Shown piece by piece: positions 1-14,540 of a DNA stretch of 64,000 nt (its first letter is position 1; each line of letters begins with the position of its first letter). A program made the position numbers and the translations under genes. Under the pieces are notes generated by a model. It was given only the letters and a program-made list of their open reading frames with translations, was not told the origin of the DNA and did no database searches. The DNA is from Peromyscus leucopus (Eukaryota; Chordata; Mammalia; Rodentia; Cricetidae): NCBI RefSeq assembly GCF_004664715.2, contig NC_051075.1, positions 29,160,504 to 29,224,503 of the forward strand, given 5' to 3'.

Positions 1-620
1 TAAACTAATGTATTTACCACATCTATATATTCAAATGTAGTGATTACATTGTACTGATTAACAGTAAATTAGATGGAATGAATACAATCCAGAAGCTAGA
101 AAAATAATATAAAATTAAAGTAGAAACTAATTAATACTCCAAAAAATAGAGGTAAATATCACAATATGCACTATAGACCACCATGGAAGATAAAACTAGG
201 AAAGTTGATGTGTGACTATGGAAATTTAATGAAGAAAAAATGATAGGGGGATATTAAGAAGAAAAGCACACTGTTTACTTAGGGAGATTTATGTTCCTAG
301 GTGATAAAAGAAAGGAATCCTACAACAATGAACATGTCTTTCAGTTTCAGAACACTGCACGTACATCCATGTGAATTGTGGTAAGTGAGCTCACATTCAG
401 TAAGTATTAAGCTTATCATTTTATTCTCTTGATTGTCTTGAAACTGACTAAATCATAAGTAAATGCAACAGTCCACATAATTGTTTAAAGCTGTGAGGAT
501 TCAAATACCATATTGAATATACTTTATCTATTATGTATGTATACATATGTATAAAATCATACTGAACACACACGCTCACACCTATAAAATACATGCATAT
601 ACATTTACTTATGTATGTTT

Positions 621-654
621 TCTATCATCTATCTATCTATCATCTATCTATGTA
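621..654. repeat. (TATC)n microsatellite, interrupted
   Basis: Tetranucleotide TATC/CATC units repeat about eight times with one-base interruptions. The reading frame running through it is a by-product of the repeat. Confidence 0.85.
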
Positions 655-1698
655 TACTATATTTAAAAGCTAATTTTAAGCAGCATATGCATTTTAGGTT
701 CTTAAAAATAACTCATTTTTATATCCTAAATGGATATAAAGATTGCACATCATCAGAAAACCCTCATATTATTTGGAAATTTAATGATGGAAATGTTGAT
801 GAAAACATTTTTATTCATGAAATTTAAGAAATTCCTTTCCAGAATCCACTGGCTGGTAACAGATTAATAGTTGAGGCAGTACTCTGGAGCCTATCTGTGA
901 TTCTGAGCAGTACCATTTCATAACCTGATAGCTTTCAGAATCCTAACACCCACAGTGAAATGCAGACCAATAAAGAAAGCCTCTCTAACAGAGGTGATTC
1001 AGGCATGCCACCCCGGCCTGAAAATTACCGTACAAATGATGATTGCCTTCATTTGGGTGGCATATCATGGGTGGTAATACAGCATAGCCCACTGTAAGGC
1101 TGCAGGGTTCCCATGAACAAGTGAAAATGCATTTCCACTTGGCTTGCTTTGAAGGAAAATGGATCTTGATCTCACTAATATTCTAGCTCATTATGGGACA
1201 CTGCATTAATAATTGAGAAGTAATCCAGGGAGTGGTTGTTCCTTCCAGATGTACTATAAATACTTGATGTGTTGATGTTTCTTATGCTTCCAGTCACCAG
1301 TGCCACACTGAGTAGATTATACATCTCCATCAACGTGAACTGTACACAACAGACTTTTCAAACCAAAAAAGGAGTAAATACAATTGATGTGGACTTCATG
1401 TGGGAGAAGAGCTTTATTAAGAAGAGGAATGTACATTAACACCAAAATCTTTTTATTCATTAGAATTTTAGACAACAATAATTCTCTACATATCTTTTCG
1501 TTGTGTATTTTTAATATGGAGATAAAATGTTTAAATGTGCTACTTTATTACGATAATTTCTAAAACCTGTTTCCAAAGCACATATATAAAGTTTTTACTT
1601 TGTTTAATATGGGTGAGATTAAGTAGAAACAAGACACATCTAGAAATTTTTCATGGACAGCAGCCTATTTTGTAGACTGTAGACAATAACAAATGCCT

Positions 1699-1770
1699 AA
1701 TTGTGATAATATATATTAGTTATACTTATATATTATTATACAATATATATTAATTGTGATAATATATATT
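1699..1770. repeat. AT-rich patch with 19-bp direct repeat
   Basis: AATTGTGATAATATATATT occurs at 1699-1717 and again at 1752-1770, separated by AT dinucleotides. It looks like a small local duplication in AT-rich DNA. Confidence 0.7.
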
Positions 1771-3609
1771 GGGATAAGCTAGTGAGCTTTTGAATAAAAG
1801 CACTATTAATTTTGACTAGACTCAGAAATTCTGACCTGATAATTTAGGCCTGAGGATTTTTTAATCTACCAGTCCATTCTAAACATTACCATAAAATGGC
1901 ACATACAGATATTTGGTTACCACTAAATTCACTAAAACACACATTAACCTACATGAATTTATTCTACTAGCATATATTGGGTCTGATTGACTGTGGAAAT
2001 CCAAAGGTAGTCTCAGGCAGTAGTTTTATGTCTCTGTTCTGTCTTGGTTCCAACCAATGTATTATCTTAAGCCTTCACTGCAAAACTGACAAGATCAGCC
2101 AGGGAACGCAGTTGTAAGGAAGCAAGCACCTGAAAGAATTTATAGGAGAGGAGCTCCAAATTGATCTTGTTCTGAGAATTGTGTGCTGCTCAAATTAAGA
2201 GGAAACCTGGAGAAACTGTAGTTGCAATAGTAATGAGGTGGATAGAGAGGGCAAAGTGTGGATGATAATTTAGCAGCTTTGGGTTGGGTAGTTTTGCTTT
2301 AGCAAGAATAATAATGAAAGCTGTTATGCCAGCAACAAGCATTTCATGTTGAACACTTTTCCTGATATTCTCCTAAAATCTATATGCCTTAAAATTCTAA
2401 TCCTTTATGATGTCACACCTCTGTCTGTAATAAATGCTAATACACAAAAGCAATTGACATTTCATTTGTTTAAAAAATACATTTGTTTTGTTCCTTCAAC
2501 CATGAAATTTTTAACAATATTTTTTATCTGTATGTTACAGCTTCTTATCATTCACATAAGAAAATATGTTATATTTTATAAAGAACCACTGTCACACTCA
2601 CCTGTCAATATGGGTTTCGATGTCCACTCTTTCATTTCACAAAGGAAACATTCAAATTTTCATTTGGGGCAAAATAAACTCATGTTTTGAGATAATGGAG
2701 ATGTTCCAGTAAACATTCCAGAAGGATTTCTGGTCTTGTAGTATTGGATTTCTATTAAGTAAGAAAAGATAACAAGAGATGAAATATAAAAGGTTATATA
2801 TAAAAATAAAAAATGTTAAAAAGTAAAAATTCACACTGATAAATAGCATTATGACTTTTTTAAAGAGCCAGTATCATTAATGTCCATTATCACTAATACC
2901 AACTTATTATTTTTTTTCATTCACTTTCCTAAGCAAAATGATAGAAACCTTCCTTTTTAAACTGGCCAGCATGCATTCATTCTATTTCTCTTGCTCCAAT
3001 ATAAAACATACACATTGCTGTGCCTACCTCAGTATCTCTGAGGTCCAAATTTCCTCCATCCCTCTGTAACCTCCATTCCTCTGCAACCACTATTCCCTGG
3101 CTCTTTTATTTCTGTACTATTATAAGTAAAGCCTTTCTAGCCTCTGTTTTCTTCTCTTTTTGATAATAGCATTGGATCATTTCATGGCATTAATTGGCCA
3201 ATTTCTATTCTCCAGCACTGAAGTATTTTGCAACGTGATATTTTTTTTGTTGTTGATTTGTAAGAAAATAGAAAACTTGAGATACATAATTGCACATGCA
3301 CATATACATCAAAACAATTTGCACTGTTGGAGGATTTTCAATTGGTAGCAATGGAGCAGTGCTTTCACCTGCTATATACAGATTAAAACCTTTCATTATA
3401 TATGGTTTTCCTTAAAGCAAAATCTAACTCATGATACTGTAGTAATAGCCTGTCTATATTGCCACTAGGATATCCACTACAGGTGTTTCTGTCATCAGCT
3501 CCATTATTCTTGGCATCTCCTTACTGTTGACTGGTGCACTTTTTTTTTTTTTAAATCTAACCATCTTTAAAGTAGTTATAATGGTTGAAGGAAGTATGAC
3601 AACCTCATT

Positions 3610-4120
3610 TGTGGTGATATTGTAATCCCCAAAATATTGTGCACCCTAATAAAATTATTTGGGTTCAGAGATAGAATAGCCACTAGATACAAAGGCTAGA
3701 AAATGGTGGCACTCACACCTTTAATCCTAGCATTCCAGAGGTAGAAATCCCTCTGCATCTCTGTGAGTTCAAGGCCACATTGGAAACAGCCAGGCATGGT
3801 GACACATGACTTTAATCCCAAGAAGTGAGTCTTTAATCCCAGGGAGTGATGGCAAAAACAGAACGAAACCAGAAACTAGCGGCATTTGGACGGTTAAGCT
3901 TTTAGCTGATTAAGCTTCAGGCTTTCGAGCACCAGTTCAGCTGAGAGCCATTTGGGATGAGGACACAGAGGCATCCAGTCTGAGGAAACAAGACCAGCTG
4001 AGGATCCCGCGAGGTGAGATAGCTATGGCTTGTTCTGTCTCTCTGATCTACCAGCATTGACCCCAATAACTGGCCTCGGGTTTGATTTTATTAATAAGAA
4101 CTTGTAAGATTCCTGCTACA
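3610..4120 (+). mobile_element. Solo LTR, class II ERV (mys-like), with embedded B1 piece
   Basis: A 511-bp LTR starts TGTGGTGATATTG and ends TTCCTGCTACA, flanked by a perfect 6-bp target duplication CTCATT (3604-3609 and 4121-4126). The 6-bp duplication and TG...CA ends fit a class II (ERVK/beta-like) LTR. It aligns in inverted orientation with the LTRs at 35898-36408 and 48252-48761. An AATAAAA stretch lies near 3651 and a B1-like segment around 3700-3810 is part of the LTR rather than a later insertion, because the other copies carry it in the same place. No internal region adjoins it, so it is a recombined solo LTR. Confidence 0.85.
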
Positions 4121-4314
4121 CTCATTGAACTAAAATATTCTCCTTAGCAATTATTCTTTAATGGTTCACTCTAGAGAAAAATTTTAACCATTTTCTCTTT
4201 CTATTACTGCCATGTATTTTAGTAGGTCAGTATTGCTATTAAAAATTATCTTATGTCCATCACATGGTACATGGCAAAACATTGTATCTGACCCATTCAT
4301 GTATTAAATATTTC

Positions 4315-4861
4315 TGTTGGGCCCCAAATTCAAGTGGGTAACCCAAGAACCCAGACTCCAGTCCAGTTGATGCAATAGCAGGAGGATTTATTAAGCTTCT
4401 ATATAGAAGGGCTCCTCAGCTCCCAAGAGCAAGAGTCGCATCTTACTGCAGCCCCATAAGGGCTTATAAAGGAAAAACCCACAAAACTCACAAGATTACA
4501 ATTTCCATACAATTTCATTTCATAAGATCATGGTCTGGCTACAGAGTGATCGCAGAGGGGGTACAGTTATGTCAACAGGTACATTTTTCCTGAAACCTCA
4601 AGGGGAGTATCAGGGCAGGAGTGGCGTTTACACAAAGATCACAGTGGTCCTTCCTGGAACACCTGCAACTATCCCAGTCACAGTTGAGCACATCTCTTAA
4701 CAGAAATCTTTTTACATTGTTATATGGTTACAGGGGAGATTGAACAATGGCTAAGTCAGGTTGCCCTTGGAACTAGATTTTTAGTTTCTCATTTCTTGGT
4801 GCTTGAAGTTTCTCTTTTCCTGAGTCTTGGGGGTGTAAGCCTGAATGGCTAGGGTCTTTCA
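4315..4861 (-). mobile_element. Solo LTR of another family (5-bp target duplication)
   Basis: A 547-bp segment starts TGTTGGGCCCC and ends GGGTCTTTCA. ATTTC lies on both sides (4310-4314 and 4862-4866). A 5-bp duplication is more usual for ERVL/class III-type LTRs, but I could not name the family. Orientation is inferred from the AATAAA-like signal on the minus strand near 4390. No internal region is attached. It sits only about 195 bp right of the previous solo LTR. Confidence 0.6.
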
Positions 4862-4866
4862 ATTTC

Positions 4867-7800
4867 TACAGTGATTTTGATGTTGCAGGATAAAACAAGT
4901 TTAATATCAGGATCCAAGTCTGATGATTACATAAAAGTTACCTGATTTCTTGTTATTTGGTGAAGAGGTTCACAATGAACCTTAAGTTTCTCTGAATACA
5001 GGTGCTGCCCAATCACGAGTTTCTTCTTTTTGAGTCTGAATAATTTCTGTAATTAAACACACAGCCTGTTATCTGACTAGAAACGCCAGGTTATCCTTCC
5101 CAAGTGAAGGCTGAACTGGTTGCTGCTCATTCACACAGGACAGAGCTCCTGATCTCACCTTGGGATCTCCCTCCATAAAGCATCCTACTGCATGTGTAGC
5201 TGGAATCTGTTACCATACATCATGGAAAGGGGATTAGAAGCCAGGGAGCACATAAAAGCTTGCTGATTTCAGTGAATGCTTTTGGCTGAGGACAACAATG
5301 TCTTTTGTCTGTGTTTCAAGACTCTTGCATCTTCTGTTATCATCTTGATGCTTTGGCAGGCTAAACTGTTAGCTTACAGGTCAGCTAAAATTTCATACCA
5401 TTTTCAGTTGGTGGTATTTATCAAAACTCTTTCTCATCAAGCTTTCTTAATAAAAAGAGAACACTAAAAAAAGAACCTTAATAAGTTACTCAACACCAAA
5501 ACAAACAAACAAACAAAAAACCACAAATGAACAAACAAAACAAAAAAAAAACATCTTTCTCTTATGGTATTCTTTTACAAATAAAGAAACACTCACTCTA
5601 CAAAGAAAAATAAATCAAATATTAAATCATTTGATGCCTGTTATAGTAGATGAAGGAAATGAGTTCTTTTTCTTTAAGCAGAAAGCATTATTTTAATTAA
5701 CACATATAGCTAGCTACTATCCTCTTAGGACTCATGCTATAGGATTTAATGAAACATTCTTCATGTTCATGTTATAGTTAGGAGGATAATAATCATGCAT
5801 TTAAAAATTATATTGGTCTGAGTATAACATCAGTTAATGAGCCGTCATTTCATTCCAATGGTTTCATTTCAACACCACCATTTACTTTAATTAAGCATTT
5901 GGGCCAAATTATAATTGAAAGGGTTTGCACAAACTCAATTAAACTATTCAGTTCTTGAGTGTGTTTTCATTTGAGCATAGAATCTTGGTATGTGTGCATA
6001 ATAACCTCACAAAGCTAAATATGTTCCATGTTCTTCACACTGGCATTTGACCCATCTGGGTTCAGCATCTAAATGTTTCAAGACAAACTCAGATAACTGG
6101 AGATTACTTATAAAAATATCTGGGCCAAACAAACAGTTGTTTTTTCTAAAAGGAAAAGAACAAGACTATTGCATTAGAAAAATTCCCGAAATGTGGAATT
6201 TCTTTTCTTTTAAGATTAGTTTTATAACATTATTAAACCAACTTCAGTGTGTAAAACATGTGGCTATTAGAATATATAAATATTTGATAATTTTGAAATC
6301 TACTTTACTTTTAAAATGAATTTAATTTAAATAAACTATAAAATAAACAACTGGCTCTTTTGTCTTAAATAAACTACTAATGTATCATTGTTGATTTATT
6401 AAACACATTCTTCATTGCATTAGATTTGGCACATTGCATGACTTTTATCTTCTGGCGAAATAATTTGGGCATTTTAGAGCTCAGCATTTATGTAGGAGGC
6501 AAGGAAGTAAAAAATATATTCATACTTTTTATTTTTATTTATATATAAATGTTTGCTTCATAAAATATGTCAAAGAGTAAAATGCATGAACCTTAAAAGG
6601 TTGATTAAAGTGTTTTTATTTTTTAATAAATCTTTTGTGTGTGTGCCTATGGGGGTGAATGTCACAGGGGTGCAAATACTAATGGAAACCAGGAAGGCAG
6701 GTAGATCAGAACTTCTTGGAGAGAGGGTTAGAGATGGTTGGTAGCCAGTTGAAATGGATGTTTGAAACCAAATCCGGTTCTCTATGAAAGCTAGAAAAAA
6801 GTCTGTGAAATGATTTTTGAATAAAATTAAGGTGTTATTATCATTATAGTCAATCAAATGTGTTTTTCACATAATCTTATTTTACCACAATCATAATTTA
6901 TTTATATAACATCATTGTCTCTTCTAACACATAAATTATCATCCACATAAGCACAGTGCTTTACTTGAGCACTTGAGTTCTTGGTAGGTGAAAAGTTTTT
7001 CAAATATGATTGCTTACTACTCCCATCCAGACATACCAGTTACTATGCTATCATTTACTTTGAAATTTTTTTTCATACTCACATTTATTTTTTTACCAAG
7101 ACTTGGCAATTCTAATAGATCATAATATATTTAAGTGATTTTTTTCAAAACCTAATTATAAATACTTTTCTGAGTCATTTTTGCTATTCAATTTTTTAGT
7201 TAAAATATAATAAATATAGGGACAATATATGGATAGAAACACTAAATAGATTGAAGCAACAAATATGCATGGCTAAGAAGGTAGTTACCTTTGGGAAATA
7301 CCATTCTCTAAGTCAAGGATCAGAGATCAACTGTCCTCTACAGAACAAAGGACAGATTTGGACTCCTAATATTTCCTGTGGTGTGACAACAAATCACTGA
7401 GAAGACCCTGGGATGAACTCGTCAAATCTGAGACTTGGTTGACCCCCAGAAATGTCCCCACACCACTGGCACCATACCTTAAGGTGGGGCAAGGCCCCAG
7501 ACACCACAGGAAGTGCCATCTCAGTACAGCAAGATGTGAGAAAAGCCACAACACTGAGAATCAAACAGAACAAATGAGGTCGCCCTATTGCTGTGAAAAG
7601 ACATGCCATGACCTGTGTGCACATGTCACTAAGGGAGTGGTAGAGGAGAAATGAGACACTCTCCTTCTGTGAAAATTGGTAGGTAATCTTGAAGTAACCA
7701 CACTAATAATAATACTCATTACTGGCATGATTATGTCACAGCATTTGCACCTTCAAAAACAATATCTTCTGAGTTGTTTTGTGCATGGTTGAGAGACCTG

Positions 7801-10168
7801 ACTTTTCAATTTGTGGAAGACTGTATGAGTTTATGTCTATTGTCTCAACAGAAATAATTTATTAAGAATCTTATTTTATGCTTGAAGTATCCTAGCTTGA
7901 ACTATATAATGTTATGATGTCTCTGCCTATAGTTTATTTCTCTTTTGCTTGTACCTTTATACAACTTACATGTAATACACTTATGTAGGTGATAATCTGC
8001 GTGATAGATTTTATTAAAACAATAATATTTTCTATTAATTTCTTGACCTTTAGAATGTACCAAAATAGTTGGTTATAGTTTCTGTTGTGAATTTGCCCAA
8101 AGTCACTACCTCTATTAGCTTTTGAATTAAACCTATTAATAGACCCATTCACAGGAGACTTCTAACATAATTACTACAAGGAATAAAGTCGTCTTCTGAA
8201 GATTAAACAAAGAGTCCTAGTCCATTACACACTGACCCACTTGTATTCCCATTGATCTAGGTTCTCTCTTGCCTGCAGTATTTTCCTTAGCTGAAGAAGA
8301 AAAGAGCAAGCTGTTTGCAGTAGATTATACTTTTGGCAGTGCTGAAACTCCATGTGTCCACTCTGCTCCCATAAGTCAACTCTTCTTGGCTATTTCCTAT
8401 TGGAGTGAATGGCAATAAACATGTCCAATACACAGAAACACTGTATTTTATGACAATTAGAACAGAATTAACAAAATATTTTAATATCTAGAAGGTTTTC
8501 TTGACACCAGCACTCACTGTTGCTTCTCCAAATAATTTTTCTTGCCTAATATGAATATCTAAATTTGAAAGCAAAATAAGCAAACTAGAGACAAGATAAC
8601 TTTCCATGTAGGCTGGCTTCTGTGGTCCTGCAGTTTGCCAGGACTTTTGCAAGGAAATATAATTGAGATTGTCACGTGGAACTAAATTATGTGAACTTCA
8701 GTGTTCCCAGTAATTAAAACGATTGGCCACAGGTAAAAATTGGAGTTGACATGGCAAACAGTGAAAATCAGTATTTCTATCATTCGGCATTGGGGCAAAG
8801 GGTAAGGCATCACAGGGAAAATCAGCTGCACAATTTCTTCATGCTTTATCAGCACCCCCATGTACATAATGCTCAAGTAAATTGTAATTATAATTTAAAG
8901 TGGCAAGTTCAGGAAAGACTATCCTAACTTTAATTATCTGTCCAGGAGTTACTTCTCTGTTTCACACAGATATGAACAATGATGTTTAATCAGACCAATA
9001 GAAAAAAATTATAACTGCCTTGAAGGTAATTTTGGAAACAAAGGTTATTTATGCAATTCATGTTTAGCAACTTTAATTTCATAAGAAGCTTATTTACTGT
9101 ATATATTTGTGTAAGGTAAAGTTGTTATTCAGGTAAATAATAAGTAGAAGTGGTTCATTCCTAGAAACATTTTAGTTTATTTGACAAGAAAATTGGAACA
9201 GTGTAAGTATACAGATGGCCTTCACTGTTAGAGCATAGTTTAGTGGAAGTTGTGCGTGGTTTATTTAACATTTCTCTAATAGTTAAGTGATTTGTTCTCT
9301 TCATGGTATCACCATATAAAAATTATGTATGTCTCCCTGAATTATTGAAGTTGGCTGATGCCAGATTTGCATTTTTACAATGCAGATTATTATGGCATCT
9401 ACTCAAAAGAATAGCTTTCTGGAGTTAAATTGGAGACTAAGCATAAATTTCTTAGTGTAACACTTATAACATAGAAAAGGGATACCTTCAACCGACCCTG
9501 CCAAGGCATGCTGCTAAAAGAATACATTCAACAGAGTTAGTTCAAGAAGTTTATTGGGTGAGGGGCAGAGCAAAAGAGCTAAAGTCTGTCTTTGATTAGG
9601 GACACATGAGAGAGGCAGGCATATAGACACAGACAGACAAGAGAGCAATAGGAGCAAGAGAGGCAAGACTATGGAGGGCCACTTTTAAGGAATGTTTCTA
9701 TCTCATAGCTGGTGGTGGAAAGGTACCTGGCAGCAGGGGATGACTTAACATAAAGACCTCAGCATTCAAGGAAGGCTGGCCTCTGAAAAACAGCAATAGC
9801 CTATCTTTGAGCTTCCTTTAAACTCCTCCCCACTGTGAGTTCTGTAAACTCTCTAGTGAGGTTATGTGCACTTCAGAAACAAACAAAAATCAAAAACAAC
9901 AACAAAGACTGTGGTCCTTTGTCTAGCACTGAGATCTCCTGAGATTTCCTACAACCATGTTAGCATATCTATTGATGTATTCCTTGTCTAAAGAATGTTA
10001 AGGCAGCCATATCATTGAGAATTCATTGGTGTAACTTCGGATATTTCTAGGAGACACAATCTCACAGCAAACTCCCTATTTTTCCGGCCCTTACAATTTT
10101 ACTCCAACCTCCTCTGCAATGATCCCTGAACTTTAGGTGCATGAGTGGCATTTTATTTATGTATTTAG

Positions 10169-10172
<4 letters not shown>
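4867..10172. other. Mostly unassigned AT-rich DNA, no gene seen
   Basis: No intact gene is visible. An A-rich (CAAA)n tract lies near 5500-5555. A somewhat GC-richer patch at 7360-7660 has three overlapping open frames (both strands) but no recognisable protein, so I leave it unassigned. 9510-9910, which begins with a TTTATTGGGTGAGG motif of the kind seen in inverted LTR polyadenylation regions, may be an old LTR or other repeat, but ends and target duplication were not found. Confidence 0.5.

Positions 10173-10220
<48 letters not shown>
10173..10220. repeat. (CA)n microsatellite
   Basis: About 24 uninterrupted CA dinucleotides. Confidence 0.95.
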
Positions 10221-10222
<2 letters not shown>

Positions 10223-11701
10223 TTTATGCACGTACAATGACTAAAGAAAAGAGTTCACAAATTTGAAAGAGAGTAAGATGTTCATGGGAGGGATTAGGAG
10301 GAAAGAAAGGAAAATTGCAGAATTATATTACGATCTCAAGAAAAATTAAAACCATTCATCTCTAAACCTGCCATAATGAGGAAATGAGGAGAAATAACCA
10401 TAAAGAAAGATTTCCATTTTTAAATGTAATTATATTCTTTCTCTTGTCCCCAAACCTAGTAATATTTAAATGATGTAATATCCAAATCACTGTCTCTCCT
10501 CTCAAATTTTTAATTAATTTATTTGATAACAATAATTATATTTAAATTCACACCTTTTTCAAGGAATTTACCTGAGGCATATCACAAAACACATTCTTCT
10601 ATGATATTCATCAGAAAATAAACAGATAAATAAATCTTATTTTTTATTTTTTAAGAAAACATGACTTATTTTTATTTTAAAGGAAAGTAACTTTAAACTA
10701 TGGTAGTTGTGTGTGCATATTAGAATTCCTAGAGGCAACTAAAACACTATCAAGTAATATTTGACTTTTTAAAATACTTTTATATACTCATTAGAAAAGA
10801 AGTACAAATCTTGAAAGAAGCTTAAAATTGAAATTGAAAACAATCAGTTCTATTTGGGGAACAGGATCAAATGGAAGCTCTAAAGGAGAGGGCTACTATA
10901 GTTTCTCTCTCAATGAAGCTGATTTCATGTTCTTGGCTTTTATATCTGGAGACACAAACCTTCCTTAGGAGGAAGAAACAATAACCTATGGCTCTAGTTC
11001 ATATCTTCAGAAAAGGATCCAAGAGTGTGTTATATTGTATTTGTTTCATTGACAGAAGATGACAACTATGACTTCCTGCTCTAAGTTCAGTTTTCCTAAA
11101 ATACATTTGAATTTGTAAAGCTAGTCAATAAAGTCAAATAAAGTTGGATGTACATGAATGTTGTCACAGTTTTAAGTGAATAATTGAAGAAATGCTGATA
11201 ATTTATCAAGCCTATGAGCAAAATACTACTAAATATGAATGAACTATACATAAATCTAAGGTTACAGACAAGTTGACTGTTTATTTCAACAATTTAAAAT
11301 TCTGGTTTTAAGTTAATTATAATTTTAAGTGAAGTAATTTTAAAGGCAGAATTTTAACTGTTTTTTTGTAATATCAAATGCTGAATAGGAGAATAAAATA
11401 TTGAACTTAGGCTCATAATTACTTTTATGGTGATATTTAAGCACCCTATCCCAAAATAGCCTTAAGGCTTCTCTGTCTATACTATAACTTTCTTTCCTAG
11501 ATTGATAAAAATGTATGCTCTATCCTTCTGCCATCCAGCCTCCCTCCACACAACTCAACCAATACAGATTGTGATCACCTTGGAAATACACTTAAACACT
11601 TATTGCTCAGTAAGATTTAGTAATATCAATATGTACTCCATTACAACAATGAAAAATATATTAGTAACTCTAATAGTGAATGGATGTTAAACATTGGGCA
11701 T
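10221..11701. other. AT-rich DNA, nothing recognised
   Basis: I see no coding region, SINE or LTR boundary. The longest open frame is about 62 codons (11502-11690) with no recognisable motif. Confidence 0.55.
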
Positions 11702-13801
11702 TGTGTGACCTGCTGCATATTTGTGATTCATTCTTACTGGAGACCACAGTGCTAAACCACATTATCCAGATAAGAGGTAAGGCAGTCAGATAAGTTCTTC
11801 CAAGTCATTAGGTTAATAAAGGTCAGGCTTAATATCCAATTAAGAGGTCATATACAAGAGCAGGAATCACCACCTCTTTTGGGCCCTACATCCCAAGGTC
11901 ATGGGCAGAGCAAATACTACTACATTTCCCCATTTTGTCTAAATAAGAAGGTTCTAAACTTAATGCAAACTATATACAATAAGAACAATTATCAAATATT
12001 GTCCAAAAAACCAAAGTGTAATAACATAAAAAAATGGAACTATAACTGACAAGAATAACATCAAACAAGAAAAGCATGTTAAATGTCCAGAAATGTCCAG
12101 ATCATAGGTAAAATTACAAATTACCAAGATTACTCTAGTAGCTGTCATATCTTGAAGATTCTAGCTCTAGTACTAATATGTTCTAGATAAGATATGAGAA
12201 GATTGTAACTGTAACTATTTAGTCTTCAACTCAATCAAAGACTTGAGAAGAAAAATAATAATACCTAAGAAAATGAAAAATGCAAGCAACCAATTTCTGA
12301 AATTCTTGGGAGAATAAACAGAGACAGCTGGCAGCCTAGTCAGTCACCTAAAGTTTCTCAGCAGAGTCGGGGCATCCAATTTCACTACCAGCCTAGAATA
12401 ACTGACAGATCATTTTCAGAAGCAGGAATTTTGAAAGACCATCTTATCCTGTCTTGGCAGAGTTTAGTAGTCGCTTTTCCTTGTGTCCTGCTTGTCTGGA
12501 AAGGACAACTTTCATACTGTCAGCATTTGAGGCAAGGGCAGTTATTTTCCCAGCAGGCCATTTTGTGCCAAGAAGAAGACAAACTTCCAAATGGAAATGT
12601 CTTAGAAGCCCAAAATTCTCCTGGGATCAGATGGGTGGTGACAGGAGCAGTCATGTCTCACATCACCCGAATTCTAAGTTATCAAAACATTTAAATGCCA
12701 TATTATCTAGGTCTATGAAGTGTTTGAAATTTACCTATCCATCTGACATATGTTTCTGTAAATCTGGTGGACCTAACTAACATAACCATAGAAATGACAA
12801 GCATGGGTGACTATAGTTCTGTAAGTCTTATCTACCCAAATAACTTAAGGACTAAGGCTTTACATTAAGATAAATAATCTGTAAGTAGATGTACCATATA
12901 AGGGCAACAACCTTAAAATTGTGACAATACAAAAAAATCTTAAACAAATGTAGAAACATATAGTGCCATATGCAATATGACAATAATATCCTTAATATGT
13001 ATCAATATACAAAATATTTCAAACAGGAGTAGAAACACTTGTACAATACAACAAATATATACAATCAATATAAATTATCTTAAATAGGAACATAAGAATG
13101 GTTTACATTTGCATCAGTATACAAGAATCCATATCAGTGTGAATTATCCAAGGCTGATAGTTTGTTAAATTAGTTTACTAGTAGATACACTAATCTATCA
13201 AATATATTATACCTATCCATTCCACTTTTTCTTTTCTAAAGGAGAATTCTGAGTCTAAATTTTATTGTTTCATTCTCCACCCTATAACCATTCATCCATA
13301 ACCCTGAGAAACATGAAACCTTTGGGAGAGGGGCGTCATTTTCTTAGAATACCTTTCCGTTGTTAGGAGCTGACAGTATCTCTGTGGGGTCCTGTAAGAA
13401 AGCTTAGGTAGTTAGGTCTCAAAAGGATTAGCTGTAGAGTGTGCAGCCAATATCAGAGTAATGGGTAAGATTATCTGAGAGTCTGGACCATCTAATATTG
13501 GAACTGTCCTGAAGAGTTATGAGTCCAAGGCTGATCAGTGAGTAATGTTCTTAGGTACAATGGCACCTTTCTGGACTGAATAGAGTCGTTGTTCTTGGGC
13601 CCCATCTTTTTTCTGGAGACTTCAGAAATTGCTATTGGAAAGAATTTTATTTCCCTGTGGAAAACTTGAACATTATTAATATCAAAATGGTCACATGCCC
13701 CCTTTCCCTGATCCCCTTAAGAGGTCACTTATAACAGCAAAATGTACTGCCCCCTTTGGGACCTATAGCCCAAGGTCATGGGCCGAGCAAATACCATTAC
13801 A
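11702..13801 (-). mobile_element. ERV-1: old short non-autonomous class II ERV
   Basis: The left LTR (about 11702-11924) and the right partial LTR (about 13715-13801) share a segment containing CCCAAGGTCATGGGC and end alike (CTACTACA and CATTACA). The left LTR is followed by a pyrimidine tract, TTTCCCCATTTTGTC, which read on the minus strand is a polypurine tract upstream of the 3' LTR, so the element points left. The internal ~1.8 kb aligns with ERV-2, especially 12440-12610 with 30090-30250 (shared Cys-His-like 3' module), and near 13330 with the other elements (GCGTCATTTTCTTAGAATAC). No pol frame survives, and the 5' LTR is truncated. LTR divergence and lost ends indicate an old copy. Confidence 0.7.
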
Positions 13802-14540
13802 TTCCCAAATGCTATTTTCTGATTACTGTTTAATTAACACTACTTCAATGTGTTATTTAAGAATAAAATGTTGCAAAGTTGAAACCTGTGAGAACTTGAG
13901 AATTGTGTGTCTAATTCATCATTTCAGGCTTCATAGAGGAAATAGTGTGTGGTACATAACAGGGGTTTATAGAACAAAAGAATATCCAGTAAGATTTTAA
14001 AACTTCCTGTCACATGAAAAGCCAGAGTATTTGTGACCTGTGGATACCATATCAAGGTATATATTTCTGGAATAAATCATGATATTTTTCTCTTAACACT
14101 TTCCTCTGACTCATCCTCATTAACAATAATACCAAAGTACTAACATTTTCCCCCAGAGTTCTGCCTTTGATGTTGGTTTCATTTTAGAAAGACATAAACT
14201 GCCTCATGTTTCCTAACTAACCACTCTAAGTATATTCTCTAGTTTTTTTTTATTGTTGTTGTTGTTTTGTTTTTTGTTTGTTTGTTTGTTTTATGGGCAG
14301 AGATCCTTTTTAAAATCAATTCATTTATTCATTTATATTTAATTGTATCTATGTCTGTAACTGTGTATAAATATTTGACAAATATGTGTTACTTGAAAAG
14401 ACCAGAAAACTTCATCAGTACCCCTGGAACTAGTGCTTTGGATCAGGATTCCATTCCTCTGGAAGAAAAGCACCTGCTCATAACCATTGAAACCATCTAT
14501 TTAATCATATAAATAGACATTTTTCTTTAAACCAAACAAA
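13802..14540. other. Unassigned DNA with T/G-rich simple tract
   Basis: A (GTTT)n/(GTT)n-like tract lies at about 14247-14292. The rest is unique-looking; no gene is seen. Confidence 0.5.

Larger units (their letters stand above)
1..3609. other. AT-rich unique-looking DNA, no gene seen
   Basis: No coding region, SINE, LTR or RNA gene is recognisable here. The open frames are short (at most about 114 codons), lie in AT-rich sequence and have no recognisable domain. The only structures I see are a small TATC microsatellite near 621 and a 19-bp direct repeat (1699-1717 and 1752-1770) inside an AT-rich patch. Old diverged repeats may be present but cannot be named by eye. Confidence 0.6.

Noticed and set aside
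3690..3810. Separate B1 insertion inside the LTR
   Set aside because: Other LTRs of the family have the same segment at the same place and no target duplication is seen, so it belongs to the LTR.
7366..7660. Three overlapping frames in a GC-richer patch
   Set aside because: Frames on both strands, no motif, no start or signal context; left as unassigned.
12431..12780. Two plus-strand frames of 87 and 108 codons
   Set aside because: They lie antisense on the ERV-1 internal module; the same antisense frame appears at 30114-30419 only because the elements are related.
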